Source of the DNA: an uncultured Alistipes sp.
Lineage (GTDB): Bacteria > Bacteroidota > Bacteroidia > Bacteroidales > Rikenellaceae
Direction: 5' to 3'
Length of the DNA stretch: 64,000 nucleotides
Assembly: GCA_900544265.1 (NCBI GenBank)
Contig: UQUQ01000006.1
Location: 1 to 64,000 of the forward strand
The notes under the pieces are model-generated. The model was not told the DNA's origin. It searched no databases and saw only the letters and a program-made list of their open reading frames with translations. Of this stretch, positions 16,321-25,763 are shown piece after piece (position 1 is the first letter of the stretch; each line of letters opens with the position of its first letter). The position numbers and the translations under genes were made by a program.

Positions 16321-16559
16321 CGTAAAAGGGGGAGATGCAGCCGCCGGGCCGCATCTCCCTGTTTTTTGTCGCTGCCGGATCGTCGCCTGCCGGTCTGTTT
16401 TCGGTCAGTCGGTCTGTTTTCTGTCAGTCGGTCTGCGTTGCTGCCAGCCGGCCTGCCTTTTCTCCAGCGGCCTGCCTTTTCTGTCGGCTGGCCTGCTTTT
16501 GTCGACCGACCAGTCTTGTTGCCGGCCGCAACTATTTCCGCCGCCGGACTGTATTCATT
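16321..16559. other. Low-complexity intergenic DNA after tRNA-Arg
   Basis: Pyrimidine-rich strand with many near-repeats of GGTCTGTTTTC-GTCAG and GGCCTGCCTTTTCT, running into the 95-bp tandem duplication. No gene or terminator hairpin can be defended. Confidence 0.6.
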
Positions 16560-16748
16560 TTCCGCCGGGTCTTTGCCGTCGGCCGCTTTGCTTTGTTGCC
16601 GGGGCGTCTGCTTTGGCGCCGGGTTCGCCGGTCCTGTCTTTGATCCATTCCGGTTTCCGCCGGGCCTTTGCCGTCGGCCGCTCTGCCTTGTTGCCGGGGC
16701 ATCTGCTTTGCCGCCGGGCCCGCCGGTCCTGTCTTTGGCTCATTCCGG
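16560..16748. repeat. Tandem duplication of a ~95-bp unit
   Basis: Units 16560-16654 and 16655-16748 are about 90% identical, beginning TTCCGCCGGG(T/C)CTTTGCC and containing CGGCCGCT-TTG and CGGTCCTGTCTTTG. A third unit starts (TTCCCGCCCGG) but breaks off at the stop of the receiver-domain gene. Confidence 0.85.
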
Positions 16749-16762
16749 TTCCCGCCCGGCCC

Positions 16763-17164
16763 CTATTTTGTCGGGCCGTCCGTCTGTCGGTGGCAGCGAT
16801 CCAGCTGCCGTTTCAGCTCGCGCGGGGTCACGGGCTTGGTGATCAGGGCATCGCATCCGGCCTCTTCGGCCCGCCGGCGGTCCGTGTCGAAGGCGTAGGC
16901 CGTCAGGATGAAGAGGGGCAGATGCCCGGTGCGGCGACGGAGTTCACGCACTGTCTCGAGACCGTTCGTGTCCGGACGGAGGATGTCGAGCAGCACGGCG
17001 TCGGGGGCGCATTGCAGGGCCAGCTCCGCGAGGGCGCACCCTTCGTCGGCACGGAGCAGGTCGTACTCCTTGCCGAGAGTGATCTCCAGCAGCTTGTAGT
17101 CGCTTTCCGTTGCCTCCGCCACGAGGAGCAGGGGGCGGAGGCGGCGGTTCGGACGGTTGTTCAT
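16763..17164 (-). CDS. Stand-alone response-regulator receiver domain
   Basis: 133 aa, one CheY-like domain with no output domain. Phospho-acceptor Asp60 (VLLDILRPDTNG), Thr88 (FILTAYAF) and Lys110 (ALITKPVTP) are in place. The acidic pair after strand 1 is reduced: LLLVAEATESDYKLL has Glu but Ala where the second acid is expected, so Mg binding may be weakened. Last gene of the minus-strand lptB operon, 47 nt after the M23 peptidase gene. The partner kinase is not in the window. The upstream frame is only sequence antisense to nothing useful; MNNRPNRRLRPLLLVAE was taken as start. Confidence 0.85.
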   Translation of the reverse strand: MNNRPNRRLRPLLLVAEATESDYKLLEITLGKEYDLLRADEGCALAELALQCAPDAVLLDILRPDTNGLETVRELRRRTGHLPLFILTAYAFDTDRRRAEEAGCDALITKPVTPRELKRQLDRCHRQTDGPTK

Positions 17165-17211
17165 CGTATCGGGGATTGTGGTTTGTCTCTTGTCGGCTCT
17201 CTGCGGGGCGG

Positions 17212-18963
17212 TCAGCGGCGGAAGGTGCCCCGCCAGCGGGTCGTGTTTCCGCAGGCATCGGTGACGCTCAACTCCGCGTCGTGCTGCCTGCCCGCGGGCG
17301 GTGTGTCGAACGTGTGGACCAGCGTCCCGCGCATCGGGAAGCGGTCGCAGGGGACCCACTCGCCGTCGATGCAAAGCCGCCATGCGGCGATGCCTGCGAA
17401 GTTGTCCTTGACGGCGAAGCGCAGCGTGGCCGAGCGCGAGAGGTCGGCGCCGTTGCCGAAGAGCGGCCGCACGGAGGGCGGCAGCGTGTCGGCCACGATC
17501 AGCAGGTCGCCCGCCGTGCGGGTCGAGCAGGTGATGCGGTCTGCGGCGTAGCGGCCCCCGGCGTAGATCAGCGCCCCCTTGGCCGTGCGCACGGCCACGA
17601 CGGCCTGCAGCTGGCGGGCCGGCGGGAGCGGGGTGATGATCGTGACCGTCATGGCGCGGTAGAGCGGGGTCCGGTTGTCGAGAATCCGGTAGAGGGGCGA
17701 GAGCGGCACGACCCCTGCGGGGAGGTGCATGTCGGCCGCATCGAGCCGTTCGGGGCGGCAGAAGAGCGGCTCGTAGAGCGCTCCGCCCGGGATGAGGGCC
17801 ATCACTTCGCCCGGAATCGTGAGGAGCGTCGCGCGGTCGCGCCGCGCAACGACAGCGGTCGTGTCGGCGGCGGCACGGAAGCTCTCCGCGCGGCCCCGGA
17901 TTGTGAATTCGAGGTGCGAGCGGTTGCCGCTGTCGTCCTCGACCTCGATGCGGACGGTGTGCTGTGCCCCTGCGTCGACGCGGAGTACGCCGCGGTCGAC
18001 CAGCGTGGGGTAGAACTCCCCGGGCGCTCCCTGCAGGCGGGCCAGGCGGATGCACTCGTTGCGCGAGAAGAGCTGCAGCGGATAGCAGCTCACGGCGTCG
18101 CAGCAGCGAGCCTGCTCGTAGGTGAATCCGTCCATGCGGTACTCGAAGCGGGTCTGGCCGTCGACCGCGAGTGCGGCGCGCCAGATGCCGAAGGTGTTGT
18201 GGACGCCGTCGCGGCGGTCCGACGCCTCGACGACGAAGTAGCCGTTGCGGCCGACGGGCAGCGCCTCCGAGCGGGTCAGGCGGTAGCTTCCGGCCGTCGT
18301 GCGGACCACGGCATAGCTCTCGCCGGGGCTGCGCACGGGGACGCCCCGCACGGTGTCGACCTCGATGTAGTGCAGGCGCAGGATGCGCGGCGCGGTGTGG
18401 TCCGCCGGGCGGATGATCCCCTCGTGCACAAGGTTGTAGCGCCGCTGCGTGCGGTTGTCGCGCAGCTCGAAGTGGAGGTGGGGGCCCATCGACGAGCCGC
18501 TGTTGCCCGAGTAGCCGATCAGCTCGCCCTGCCGCACGGGCCACTGCGAGGCGTCGAACGTGAGGTCGACGCTGTTCGTGCGGCCCTCGTAGCGTGCGGT
18601 GCGCACACGGGCCTCGATGTCGTCGCGGAAGCGCTGCAGGTGGCCGTAGACGGCCGTCTTGCCGTTGCGGAGCGTGAGGTAGAGGGCCCGGCCGTAGCCG
18701 CCTGCCGTGACCACCACGCGTGAAACGTAGCCGTCGGCCACGGCCACGAGCTCCTTGCCCTCGACGCCGTCGGTCTTGATGTCGACGCCGGCGTGGAAGT
18801 GCCCCGGGCGCATCTCGCCGAAGTTGGCCGAGCAGGCGCCCGAGACGCCCCGCACGGGATAGACGTATTCGGCCGGATCGAGCTGCTGGCCGTGCAGTGA
18901 GACCGTGCAGCCGAGGGCGGCCATGAGTATGAGTGTCAGAATGATTCGTCGCATGTGTCGCAA
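17212..18963 (-). CDS. M23-family metallopeptidase (exported)
   Basis: 583 aa. Signal peptide in the first ~26 residues (RRIILTLILMAALGCTVSLHG). The M23 (lysostaphin-like) domain follows: GHFHAGVDIKT gives the H-x3-D pair His57/Asp61, and GPHLHFELRD gives His162 and His164. These residues bind Zn for peptidoglycan cross-bridge cleavage. The remaining ~400 residues are a beta-rich region typical of large Bacteroidetes M23 proteins. The start overlaps the 3' end of recX by 28 nt (19 nt if the second ATG is used), implying coupling. Likely periplasmic, acting in cell-wall remodelling. Confidence 0.92.
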   Translation of the reverse strand: MRHMRRIILTLILMAALGCTVSLHGQQLDPAEYVYPVRGVSGACSANFGEMRPGHFHAGVDIKTDGVEGKELVAVADGYVSRVVVTAGGYGRALYLTLRNGKTAVYGHLQRFRDDIEARVRTARYEGRTNSVDLTFDASQWPVRQGELIGYSGNSGSSMGPHLHFELRDNRTQRRYNLVHEGIIRPADHTAPRILRLHYIEVDTVRGVPVRSPGESYAVVRTTAGSYRLTRSEALPVGRNGYFVVEASDRRDGVHNTFGIWRAALAVDGQTRFEYRMDGFTYEQARCCDAVSCYPLQLFSRNECIRLARLQGAPGEFYPTLVDRGVLRVDAGAQHTVRIEVEDDSGNRSHLEFTIRGRAESFRAAADTTAVVARRDRATLLTIPGEVMALIPGGALYEPLFCRPERLDAADMHLPAGVVPLSPLYRILDNRTPLYRAMTVTIITPLPPARQLQAVVAVRTAKGALIYAGGRYAADRITCSTRTAGDLLIVADTLPPSVRPLFGNGADLSRSATLRFAVKDNFAGIAAWRLCIDGEWVPCDRFPMRGTLVHTFDTPPAGRQHDAELSVTDACGNTTRWRGTFRR

Positions 18964-19454
18964 TCCGTTACCAGCGAGGCGGCGGCTTCGGCCACGGCCT
19001 CGAATTCGTATCCGAGTGAAAGTCCGTATCGGATGAGTTTCGTTTTCAGTTCGTAGGGCGTGGCGTACCGCACCGTGCGGGCCTTGCGCCGGAGCTGCGT
19101 GAGCAGCCGTTCGGCCATCTCGGCCGGGTTGCTCTGTGCCAGGGCCGCGTCGATTGTCTCGGGCGCGATCTGCTTGCGGCGCAGCGCCGTGCGGATCTTG
19201 TAGGCCCCCCAGCCGCTCAGGCGCAACTTCTCGCGCACGAAAGCCTCGGCGTAGCGCGTGTCGTCGATGAAGCGCTCGCGCACAAGCCGCTCGACGATGC
19301 GTTCCGCCTCCGCCTCCCGGATACCCCAGCCGCGCAGCAGGCGCCGGGCGTCGCCCTGCGACCGTTCGGCCCGGGCGCAGAGCCGCATGAGCGCCGAGAG
19401 CGCCTCCTCGGGCGTCTTCTCCCGTTTGGGTTTGGTCACTTTCTCCGGCTGCAT
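18936..19454 (-). CDS. recX: RecX family regulatory protein
   Basis: 172 aa. RecX binds RecA filaments and tunes their activity. The tandem three-helix repeats are visible: EEALSALMRLCARAERSQGD, LVRERFIDDTRYAEAFVREK, GAYKIRTALRRKQI and LIRYGLSLGYEFEAVAE. It overlaps prmC by 19 nt upstream and the M23 gene by 28 nt downstream; recA is not in the window. Confidence 0.9.
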   Translation of the reverse strand: MQPEKVTKPKREKTPEEALSALMRLCARAERSQGDARRLLRGWGIREAEAERIVERLVRERFIDDTRYAEAFVREKLRLSGWGAYKIRTALRRKQIAPETIDAALAQSNPAEMAERLLTQLRRKARTVRYATPYELKTKLIRYGLSLGYEFEAVAEAAASLVTDCDTCDESF

Positions 19455-20290
19455 GTCATGCGGGGTTTTCCGTAGAGGTCTTCGCGGACCTCGGTGTCGG
19501 TGTATCCCTCCTCGTCGAGCAGGCGCCGCAGGGCGTCGGCCGCCAGGTGGTAGATCTCAAAATAGAGCCGTCCGCCCGGGAGCAGCATCCGCCGCCCGGC
19601 CCGGGCAATGGCGCGGTAGAAGCAGAGCGGGTCGTCGTCCGGGACGAACAGCGCCTCGGCGGGCTCGTGGTCGCGGACGTTGGGGTGCATCGCCGCGCGG
19701 TCCGCCTGCGGAACGTAGGGCGGGTTCGAGACGATGACGTCGAATGGCTCGGGAAAGCGCTCCTCAAGGTCGTGCAGCGCGTCGGCCTGCCGCAGCGTGA
19801 CCCGCGCGCCGAGCGCGTGGCAGTTCTCCGCGGCGACAGCCAGTGCCACGGGCGAGATGTCGGCGGCGAAGAGCTCCGCGGCGGGTAGGCCGAGGGCCAG
19901 TGTCGCGGCGATGCAGCCGCTGCCGGTCCCCACGTCGAGCAGACGGCGCGCGGCGCCCTCGCGGCGGATGATCCAGAGGGCGAGCTCCTCGGTCTCGGGA
20001 CGCGGAATGAGCACCCCTTCGCGCACGGCGAACGGGCGGTCGAGAAACTCCGTGCGGCCGGTGACGTACTGTACGGGCCGGCCCGTGGCCAGCTCACCGA
20101 TGTCGTCGTCGAGCCCCTCGACCGTCAGCGGCGCGTCGGGGTCCGTGAGCAGGGCCGAGGGCGTGAGGCCCGTGCGGTCGGCAAGCAGCGTCAGGGCGAT
20201 GCTGCGGGCTTCGCGGGCGTCGTATAGTCCGGTGATCCGGGATTCGATCCGCCGGAGCAGCTCGCGGCGGGTGGTGGTCGGCTCTCTCAT
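19436..20290 (-). CDS. prmC: Release factor glutamine methyltransferase
   Basis: 284 aa. Methylates the Gln of the GGQ motif in release factors RF1 and RF2 with SAM. The N-terminal helical domain ends near RPVQYVTGRTEFLDR; PRPETEEL (97-104) is the family hallmark; SAM motif I is LLDVGTGSGCIA; NPPY at 189-192 binds the glutamine side chain. The start ATG overlaps the aroC stop by 4 nt. A longer reading frame continues upstream through aroC and was rejected. Confidence 0.95.
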   Translation of the reverse strand: MREPTTTRRELLRRIESRITGLYDAREARSIALTLLADRTGLTPSALLTDPDAPLTVEGLDDDIGELATGRPVQYVTGRTEFLDRPFAVREGVLIPRPETEELALWIIRREGAARRLLDVGTGSGCIAATLALGLPAAELFAADISPVALAVAAENCHALGARVTLRQADALHDLEERFPEPFDVIVSNPPYVPQADRAAMHPNVRDHEPAEALFVPDDDPLCFYRAIARAGRRMLLPGGRLYFEIYHLAADALRRLLDEEGYTDTEVREDLYGKPRMTCSRRK

Positions 20291-21291
20291 CGTGCGGTGC
20301 GGGTTGAGGCGGGGTGTCCCGCAAACAGGTCGGCCAGGACGATGGCGACGGCGGCTTCGACGACCACCGCGCCGCGCAGGGCGACGCAGACGTCGTGGCG
20401 GCCCCGGATTTCGAGCATCTCGACGCGCCCCGTGACCCGGTTGTAGGTCATTTGCGGCCGGGCGATGCTCGGCGTGGGTTTCAGCGCGGCGCGCACGACG
20501 AGCGGATTGCCGTTGGTGATGCCGCCGTTGATGCCGCCGTCGTGGTTCGTGGCCGTGTGCCCCTCGGCGTCGAGGATCGGGTCGTTGTTCTCCGAACCCC
20601 GGTGCCGGGCCGCGGCGAATCCGCTGCCGAACTCCACCCCCTTGACCGCCGGGATGGCGAAGAGCAGGTGGGCGATGAGGCTCTCGGCCGAGTCGAAGAA
20701 GGGCTCGCCCAGACAGGCCGGCACCCCCTCGGCGCAGCACTCGACGATGCCGCCGACCGAGTCGTGTGCGGCCGCCGCATCGGCGAGCACCTCGTCGAAG
20801 CGCTCCGGGTCGGTGCATCCGCCGATCTCGGCCAGACGGGTCCGGAAGCGCACCTCCGCCGGGAGCATCTTCTTGGCCACGACACCCGCGGCGACGAGCG
20901 CCACGGTCAGACGTGCCGAGAAGTGTCCGCCGCCGCGCGGGTCGTTCCAGCCGCCCGACCTGAGGTCGGCGACGCGGTCGGCGTGCGACGGGCGGAAGTG
21001 GTCGCGCAGCGCGGCATAGTCCTGCGGACGGGTGTTGCCGTTGGCGAAGAGCACGGTCAGCGGAGCACCGGTCGTGCGGCCCTCGTAGAGCCCCGCGACG
21101 ATCTGCGGGCGGTCCTCCTCGCGGCGCGGGGTGGTGCCCCTGGCGCCGCTGCGGCGGCGTGCCAGATCGGCGGCGAAATCCTCCTCCGACAGCGGCAGGC
21201 CCGCCGGTACGCCGTCCATCGTGATGCCGATCTGCGGCCCGTGCGACTCGCCCCAGAGGGCGATCCGGAAGTTGTGCCCGTATTGATTCAT
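20287..21291 (-). CDS. aroC: Chorismate synthase
   Basis: 334 aa. Converts EPSP to chorismate, last step of the shikimate pathway, using reduced FMN. N-terminal block FRIALWGESHGPQIGITMDG is typical; TTPRREEDRPQI, GHFSARLT and the basic GSGFAAARHRGSENNDP region follow, then HDGGINGGITNGNPL. Lies between aroA (12 nt upstream) and prmC (4-nt overlap) in the operon. Confidence 0.96.
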   Translation of the reverse strand: MNQYGHNFRIALWGESHGPQIGITMDGVPAGLPLSEEDFAADLARRRSGARGTTPRREEDRPQIVAGLYEGRTTGAPLTVLFANGNTRPQDYAALRDHFRPSHADRVADLRSGGWNDPRGGGHFSARLTVALVAAGVVAKKMLPAEVRFRTRLAEIGGCTDPERFDEVLADAAAAHDSVGGIVECCAEGVPACLGEPFFDSAESLIAHLLFAIPAVKGVEFGSGFAAARHRGSENNDPILDAEGHTATNHDGGINGGITNGNPLVVRAALKPTPSIARPQMTYNRVTGRVEMLEIRGRHDVCVALRGAVVVEAAVAIVLADLFAGHPASTRTAR

Positions 21292-21303
21292 TGCCCTTGC
21301 TGA

Positions 21304-22551
21304 CTATCTGATGCGGATGGATTCCAGGTCCTCGAAAAATTCGGGATAGCTCTTGGCCACGCACTCCGTGTCCTCGATCGTCACGACCCCTTCGGCACGC
21401 AGCGCCGCCACGGCCAGCGACATGGCCATGCGGTGGTCGCCGTGGCTGTGGACGCGCCCGCCGCGGATCACGCCGCCGCGGATCGTCATGACGTCCCCGT
21501 CGGGCAGGTCGACCTCGATGCCCAGCCGGCCGTACTCCTCGCGGATCGCCTCGGCGCGGTCGCTCTCCTTGTGGCGCAGGCGCGAGGTGCCGTGCAGGAT
21601 GCTCACCCCCTCGGCCGCGGCGGCCAGGGCGGCCAGCGCCGGGAAGAGGTCGGGACAGTGTGTGGCGTCGAACTCGAAGGCCCGCAGCGGACGGCGCACC
21701 GCCGTGACCGACCGGGCGTCGTTGATGACCGCCGCACCGGCCCGCACGAGGGCCGTGCAGACGGCCGTGTCGGCCTGCTTCGAGAGCATTGGGACGTTGG
21801 TGACGGTCACCTCGCCCGCCGTGGCCCCCGCGACGAGCAGCATCGCCGCGGCGCTCCAGTCCCCCTCGATGTGCAGCTCCGTGGCGCAGTAGCGCTGCGC
21901 CCCCGGGATGTAGAACTCCTCGTAGTCACGCTGGAAAATCTCCACGCCGAAGCGCGCGGCCGTGTCGAGCGTCATATCTAAATAAGGTGTCGAGACGGCG
22001 TCGCGGACATGCAGCGTCGTGTCGCCCGCGGCGCAGGGCAGCGCAAGCAGCAGCCCCGTGACGAACTGCGACGAGACCGATCCGTCGACGGTCACCTCGC
22101 CGCCGTGCATCGGGCCGCACACCTCGAAGGGGAGGTGTCCGCCGTGCTCCTTCACCCTTACGCCCAGCTGCCGCAGCGGCGGGACCATCATCCCCATCGG
22201 GCGGCGCAGCAGCGTCCCCTCGCCCTCGATGCGCACGGGCTCCGTGCAGAGCGACGCGATGGGCGTAAACAGGCGCGTCGCCAGACCCGATTCGCCGACG
22301 GGCAGCCGCCGTCCGACCGGGTGCAGCCCGCCCTCGACCGCGAGCGAGGCATCGCCCGTCGGGCGGACGCGGGCACCGAGCGCGCGGATGCACCGCAGCG
22401 CCGAGCGCGTGTCGTCGCAGAATCCGAGGTTGTGCAGCGTGGAGATGCCGTCGCAGAGCAGCGACGCCGCCAGGGCGCGCTGTGCGTAACTCTTTGAACA
22501 GGGGGGCGTCAGGGTGCCCGCAACGCGGCCTGGGGGGATGCTCCTATCCAT
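21304..22551 (-). CDS. aroA: 3-phosphoshikimate 1-carboxyvinyltransferase (EPSP synthase)
   Basis: 415 aa. Joins shikimate-3-phosphate and [19 protein letters not shown] near residue 20 holds the conserved phosphate-binding Lys; [10 protein letters not shown] matches the active-site block; [13 protein letters not shown] and [14 protein letters not shown] are late family motifs; [16 protein letters not shown] closes. The start overlaps the lptB stop by 8 nt, so lptB, aroA and aroC are coupled. Confidence 0.95.
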   Translation of the reverse strand: MDRSIPPGRVAGTLTPPCSKSYAQRALAASLLCDGISTLHNLGFCDDTRSALRCIRALGARVRPTGDASLAVEGGLHPVGRRLPVGESGLATRLFTPIASLCTEPVRIEGEGTLLRRPMGMMVPPLRQLGVRVKEHGGHLPFEVCGPMHGGEVTVDGSVSSQFVTGLLLALPCAAGDTTLHVRDAVSTPYLDMTLDTAARFGVEIFQRDYEEFYIPGAQRYCATELHIEGDWSAAAMLLVAGATAGEVTVTNVPMLSKQADTAVCTALVRAGAAVINDARSVTAVRRPLRAFEFDATHCPDLFPALAALAAAAEGVSILHGTSRLRHKESDRAEAIREEYGRLGIEVDLPDGDVMTIRGGVIRGGRVHSHGDHRMAMSLAVAALRAEGVVTIEDTECVAKSYPEFFEDLESIRIR

Positions 22552-23335
22552 TCTCGAGGCCTTTGCGGTTCTTCATCTCCTGCGTGATCTGGTGGCTCTT
22601 CTTGAGCTCGAAGTGCTGTCCGAGGTAGACCTTGCGCACCATCGGGTCGGCGGCCAGCTCCTCGGCCGTGCCCGTCTTGAGGATCTTGCCCTCGTAGAGC
22701 AGGTAGGTGCGGTCGGTGATGGCCAGCGTCTCGTCGACGTTGTGGTCGGTGATGATTACGCCGATGTTCTTGTGCTTGAGCGTCGCGACGATCGACTGGA
22801 TGTCCTCCACGGCGATCGGGTCCACGCCCGCGAAGGGTTCGTCGAGCAGGATGAAGGCCGGGTTGATGGCCACGGCGCGCGCGATCTCCGTGCGGCGGCG
22901 CTCGCCGCCCGAGAGCTGGATGCCGAGGCTCTTGCGGACCTTCTGCAGGCGGAACTCCTCGATGAGCGCCTCGACGCGCTCGGCCTGGTACTCCTTCGAG
23001 TAGGAGGTCATCTCCAGCACGGCGCGGATGTTCTCCTCGACCGTGAGCCGCCGGAAGACCGAGGCCTCCTGCGCCAGGTAGCCCACGCCCAGCTGGGCAC
23101 GGCGGTAGACGGGCAGACTCGTGAGCTCGGTGATCTCCTTGTTGTCGTTCTCGAGGAAGATGCGACCCTCGTTGGGCTTGATGAGTCCCACGATCATGTA
23201 GAACGTCGTGGTCTTGCCGGCTCCGTTGGGTCCGAGCAGGCCGACGATCTCTCCCTGATTGACGTCGATGGAGACGTGGTTCACCACCGTGCGGGACTTG
23301 TATTTCTTGACGAGTTCGCTGGTATAGAGACGCAT
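22544..23335 (-). CDS. lptB: LPS export ABC transporter ATP-binding protein
   Basis: 263 aa. Powers LPS transport from the inner membrane as LptB2FG. Walker [10 protein letters not shown] (35-43), signature LSGGE (141-145), Walker B FILLDEP (161-167) and switch His198 (ITDHNVDE) are intact. The C-terminal ~15 residues ([19 protein letters not shown]) extend beyond the usual LptB end. An upstream GTG at 23359 lies on the -7 box, so ATG 23335 is the start. First gene of the seven-gene minus-strand operon; lptF/G/A/C are not in the window. Confidence 0.94.
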   Translation of the reverse strand: MRLYTSELVKKYKSRTVVNHVSIDVNQGEIVGLLGPNGAGKTTTFYMIVGLIKPNEGRIFLENDNKEITELTSLPVYRRAQLGVGYLAQEASVFRRLTVEENIRAVLEMTSYSKEYQAERVEALIEEFRLQKVRKSLGIQLSGGERRRTEIARAVAINPAFILLDEPFAGVDPIAVEDIQSIVATLKHKNIGVIITDHNVDETLAITDRTYLLYEGKILKTGTAEELAADPMVRKVYLGQHFELKKSHQITQEMKNRKGLENG

Positions 23336-23358
23336 TGCGGTTGCGATAAAAATTTTCA

Positions 23359-23366
23359 CAAAGTTA
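23359..23366 (-). promoter_or_regulatory. -7 box of the lptB operon
   Basis: Minus strand TAACTTTG, consensus TAnnTTTG; start near 23352, leader about 17 nt. It decides the lptB start codon. Confidence 0.65.
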
Positions 23367-23388
23367 TGTTTTTTTCCGAAAAAATTTT

Positions 23389-23396
23389 TATCTTTA
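23389..23396 (+). promoter_or_regulatory. Possible -7 box of recQ
   Basis: TATCTTTA, one mismatch to TAnnTTTG, with a T-run about 20 nt upstream; divergent from the lptB promoter. Confidence 0.4.
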
Positions 23397-23432
23397 CGTT
23401 GAATTTTTGATTTTTAGAGCAGAATCGGCGAA

Positions 23433-25625
23433 ATGAAACAATGTGACTCATCCCTGTTGCACGAGAAGCTGAAGGAGTATTTCGGTTTTTCCTCGTTCAA
23501 GGGGAATCAGGAGGCGGTGATCCGCAACGTGTTGGAGGGGAAGGATACGTTCGTACTGATGCCAACCGGCGGTGGAAAGTCACTTTGCTACCAGCTGCCC
23601 GCCCTGCTCATGGAGGGCGTGGCGATCGTCATCTCGCCGCTGATCGCCCTGATGAAGAATCAGGTGGACTCGATGCGCACCTTCTCGGCCGAATCGGGCA
23701 TCGCGCACTTCCTCAATTCGTCGCTCAACAAGTCCGCCGTGGCACAGGTCCGTCAGGATGTGCTCGACGGCAAGACCAAGCTGCTCTACTTCGCGCCCGA
23801 GTCGCTGACCAAGGAGGACAACGTCGCGTTCCTGCGCAAGATCAAGATTTCGTTCTACGCCATCGACGAGGCGCACTGCATCTCGGAGTGGGGCCACGAC
23901 TTCCGGCCCGAGTACCGCCGCATCCGTCCGATCATCAACGAGATCGGACAGGCGCCGCTGATCGCCCTCACGGCCACGGCCACGCCCAAGGTGCAGCTCG
24001 ACATCCAGAAGAACCTCGGCATGACCGATGCCGCGGTCTTCAAGTCGTCGTTCAACCGCCCGAACCTCTATTACGAGATCCGGGCCAAGCACAACGTCGA
24101 CCACGACATCATCCGCTTCATCAAGCAGAACGAGGGCAAGAGCGGCATCGTCTACTGCCTGAGCCGCAAGAAGGTCGAGGAGCTGACCGAGCTGCTCGTG
24201 GCCAACGGCATCCGCGCGCGGGCCTACCACGCCGGCATGGACGCCGCGACGCGTGCGGCCAATCAGGACGACTTCCTCATGGAGCGCGTCGAGGTGATCG
24301 TGGCGACGATCGCCTTCGGCATGGGTATCGACAAGCCCGACGTGCGCTACGTCATCCACTACGACATTCCCAAGTCGCTGGAGGGCTACTACCAGGAGAC
24401 GGGCCGAGCCGGCCGCGACGGCGGCGAGGGCTACTGCCTGGCCTTTTACAGCTACAAGGATATCCAGAAACTCGAGAAGTTCATGCAGGGTAAGCCCATC
24501 GCCGAGCAGGAGATCGGCAAGCTGCTGCTGCTCGAGACGGTCTCCTATGCCGAGAGTTCGATGTGCCGCCGCAAGACGCTGCTGCACTACTTTGGCGAGG
24601 AGTACACCGAGGACAACTGCGGCAACTGCGACAACTGCCGCAACCCCAAGCCGAAGGTCGACGCCCGGGCGGCGCTGAAGATGGCGCTCGAGGCCCTGCG
24701 CGACATCGGCGACAAGTTCAAGGTCGACTACCTGATCAACGTGCTCATGGGCAGGAATACGGCGCTCATCAAGAGCTACGGGCACAACACGTCGAAGTGG
24801 TTCGGCGCCGGGGCGGATCACGACGAGCGCTTCTGGGGCGCCGTGCTGCGTCAGGCGCTCATCCTCGGGCTTGTGGACAAGAACATCGAGAACTACGGTC
24901 TGATCTCGATCAACCGCAAGGGCGAGAACTACATCGCCATGCCCTATCCCGTGACGGTGACGCTCGACCACGACTACGACGCCGAGGAGAAGGAGGCCGA
25001 GGCCGTGGCTCCGATGGGGCGCGGCGGGGCGGCCGACGAGGAGCTCTTCGCCATGCTCAAGGACCTGCGCAAGAAGGTGGCCAAGCAGCATGCGCTGCCG
25101 CCGTTCGTCATCTTCCAGGACCCGTCGCTCGAGGACATGGCCGTGCAGTACCCGATCACGATCGAGGAGTTGCAGAACATCACGGGCGTCGGGGTGGGCA
25201 AGGCCCGGAAGTTCGGCGCCGAGTTCGTCAAGCTCATCAAGGCCTACGTCGAGGAGAAGGAGATCATCCGCCCGCAGGACATGGTCGTCAAGGGCGTGGC
25301 CAACAAGTCGGGCAACAAGATCTTCATCATCCAGTCGATCGACCGCAAGATGGATTTCGAGGACATCGCCCGGGCCCGCGACCTGGATTTCGACGAACTG
25401 CTCACCGAGATCGAGGCGATCGTCAATGCGGGCACGAAGCTCGACATCTCCTACTACCTCAAGACCTTCATGGACGAGGACAAGATCGAGGACATCTACC
25501 TCTACTTCAAGGAGGACGCCGAGAGCGACTCGCTCGATGCGGCCATCGAGGAGCTGGGAGCCGACTATACCGAGGAGGAGATCCGGCTGGTGCGCATCAA
25601 GTTCATCTGCGAGCAGGGCAACTGA
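23433..25625 (+). CDS. recQ: ATP-dependent DNA helicase RecQ
   Basis: 730 aa. 3'-5' helicase in recombination and fork repair. Walker A PTGGGKS (44-50), DEAH box in YAIDEAHCISEWGHDFRPEY near residue 145, motif VI YYQETGRAGRDG. The zinc-binding region starts near 377 (MCRRKTLLHYFG...) with Cys residues in CGNCDNC. The winged-helix domain follows, then an HRDC domain near 537-605 (ELFAMLKDLRKKVAKQHALP, GVGVGKARKFG). The ~125 residues after HRDC are an extra helical domain, longer than E. coli RecQ (about 610 aa) but common in Bacteroidetes. Confidence 0.97.
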   Translation: MKQCDSSLLHEKLKEYFGFSSFKGNQEAVIRNVLEGKDTFVLMPTGGGKSLCYQLPALLMEGVAIVISPLIALMKNQVDSMRTFSAESGIAHFLNSSLNKSAVAQVRQDVLDGKTKLLYFAPESLTKEDNVAFLRKIKISFYAIDEAHCISEWGHDFRPEYRRIRPIINEIGQAPLIALTATATPKVQLDIQKNLGMTDAAVFKSSFNRPNLYYEIRAKHNVDHDIIRFIKQNEGKSGIVYCLSRKKVEELTELLVANGIRARAYHAGMDAATRAANQDDFLMERVEVIVATIAFGMGIDKPDVRYVIHYDIPKSLEGYYQETGRAGRDGGEGYCLAFYSYKDIQKLEKFMQGKPIAEQEIGKLLLLETVSYAESSMCRRKTLLHYFGEEYTEDNCGNCDNCRNPKPKVDARAALKMALEALRDIGDKFKVDYLINVLMGRNTALIKSYGHNTSKWFGAGADHDERFWGAVLRQALILGLVDKNIENYGLISINRKGENYIAMPYPVTVTLDHDYDAEEKEAEAVAPMGRGGAADEELFAMLKDLRKKVAKQHALPPFVIFQDPSLEDMAVQYPITIEELQNITGVGVGKARKFGAEFVKLIKAYVEEKEIIRPQDMVVKGVANKSGNKIFIIQSIDRKMDFEDIARARDLDFDELLTEIEAIVNAGTKLDISYYLKTFMDEDKIEDIYLYFKEDAESDSLDAAIEELGADYTEEEIRLVRIKFICEQGN

Positions 25626-25763
25626 TCCGTTGCCGCCGCGGGCGGGACTATGGACGGAGACGGCCGGCGAAAAGGTGCAGGCGCGGGACTCGCTGAACGG
25701 GGTTCGACGGGAAAAGGAGGAGTGTGGACGCTGTGAGCATGATAACCCTAAAACTGATTGCCT

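Noticed and set aside
23336-23359. GTG start adding eight residues to LptB
   Set aside because: The codon overlaps the TAACTTTG -7 box, so it would lie before the transcript start.
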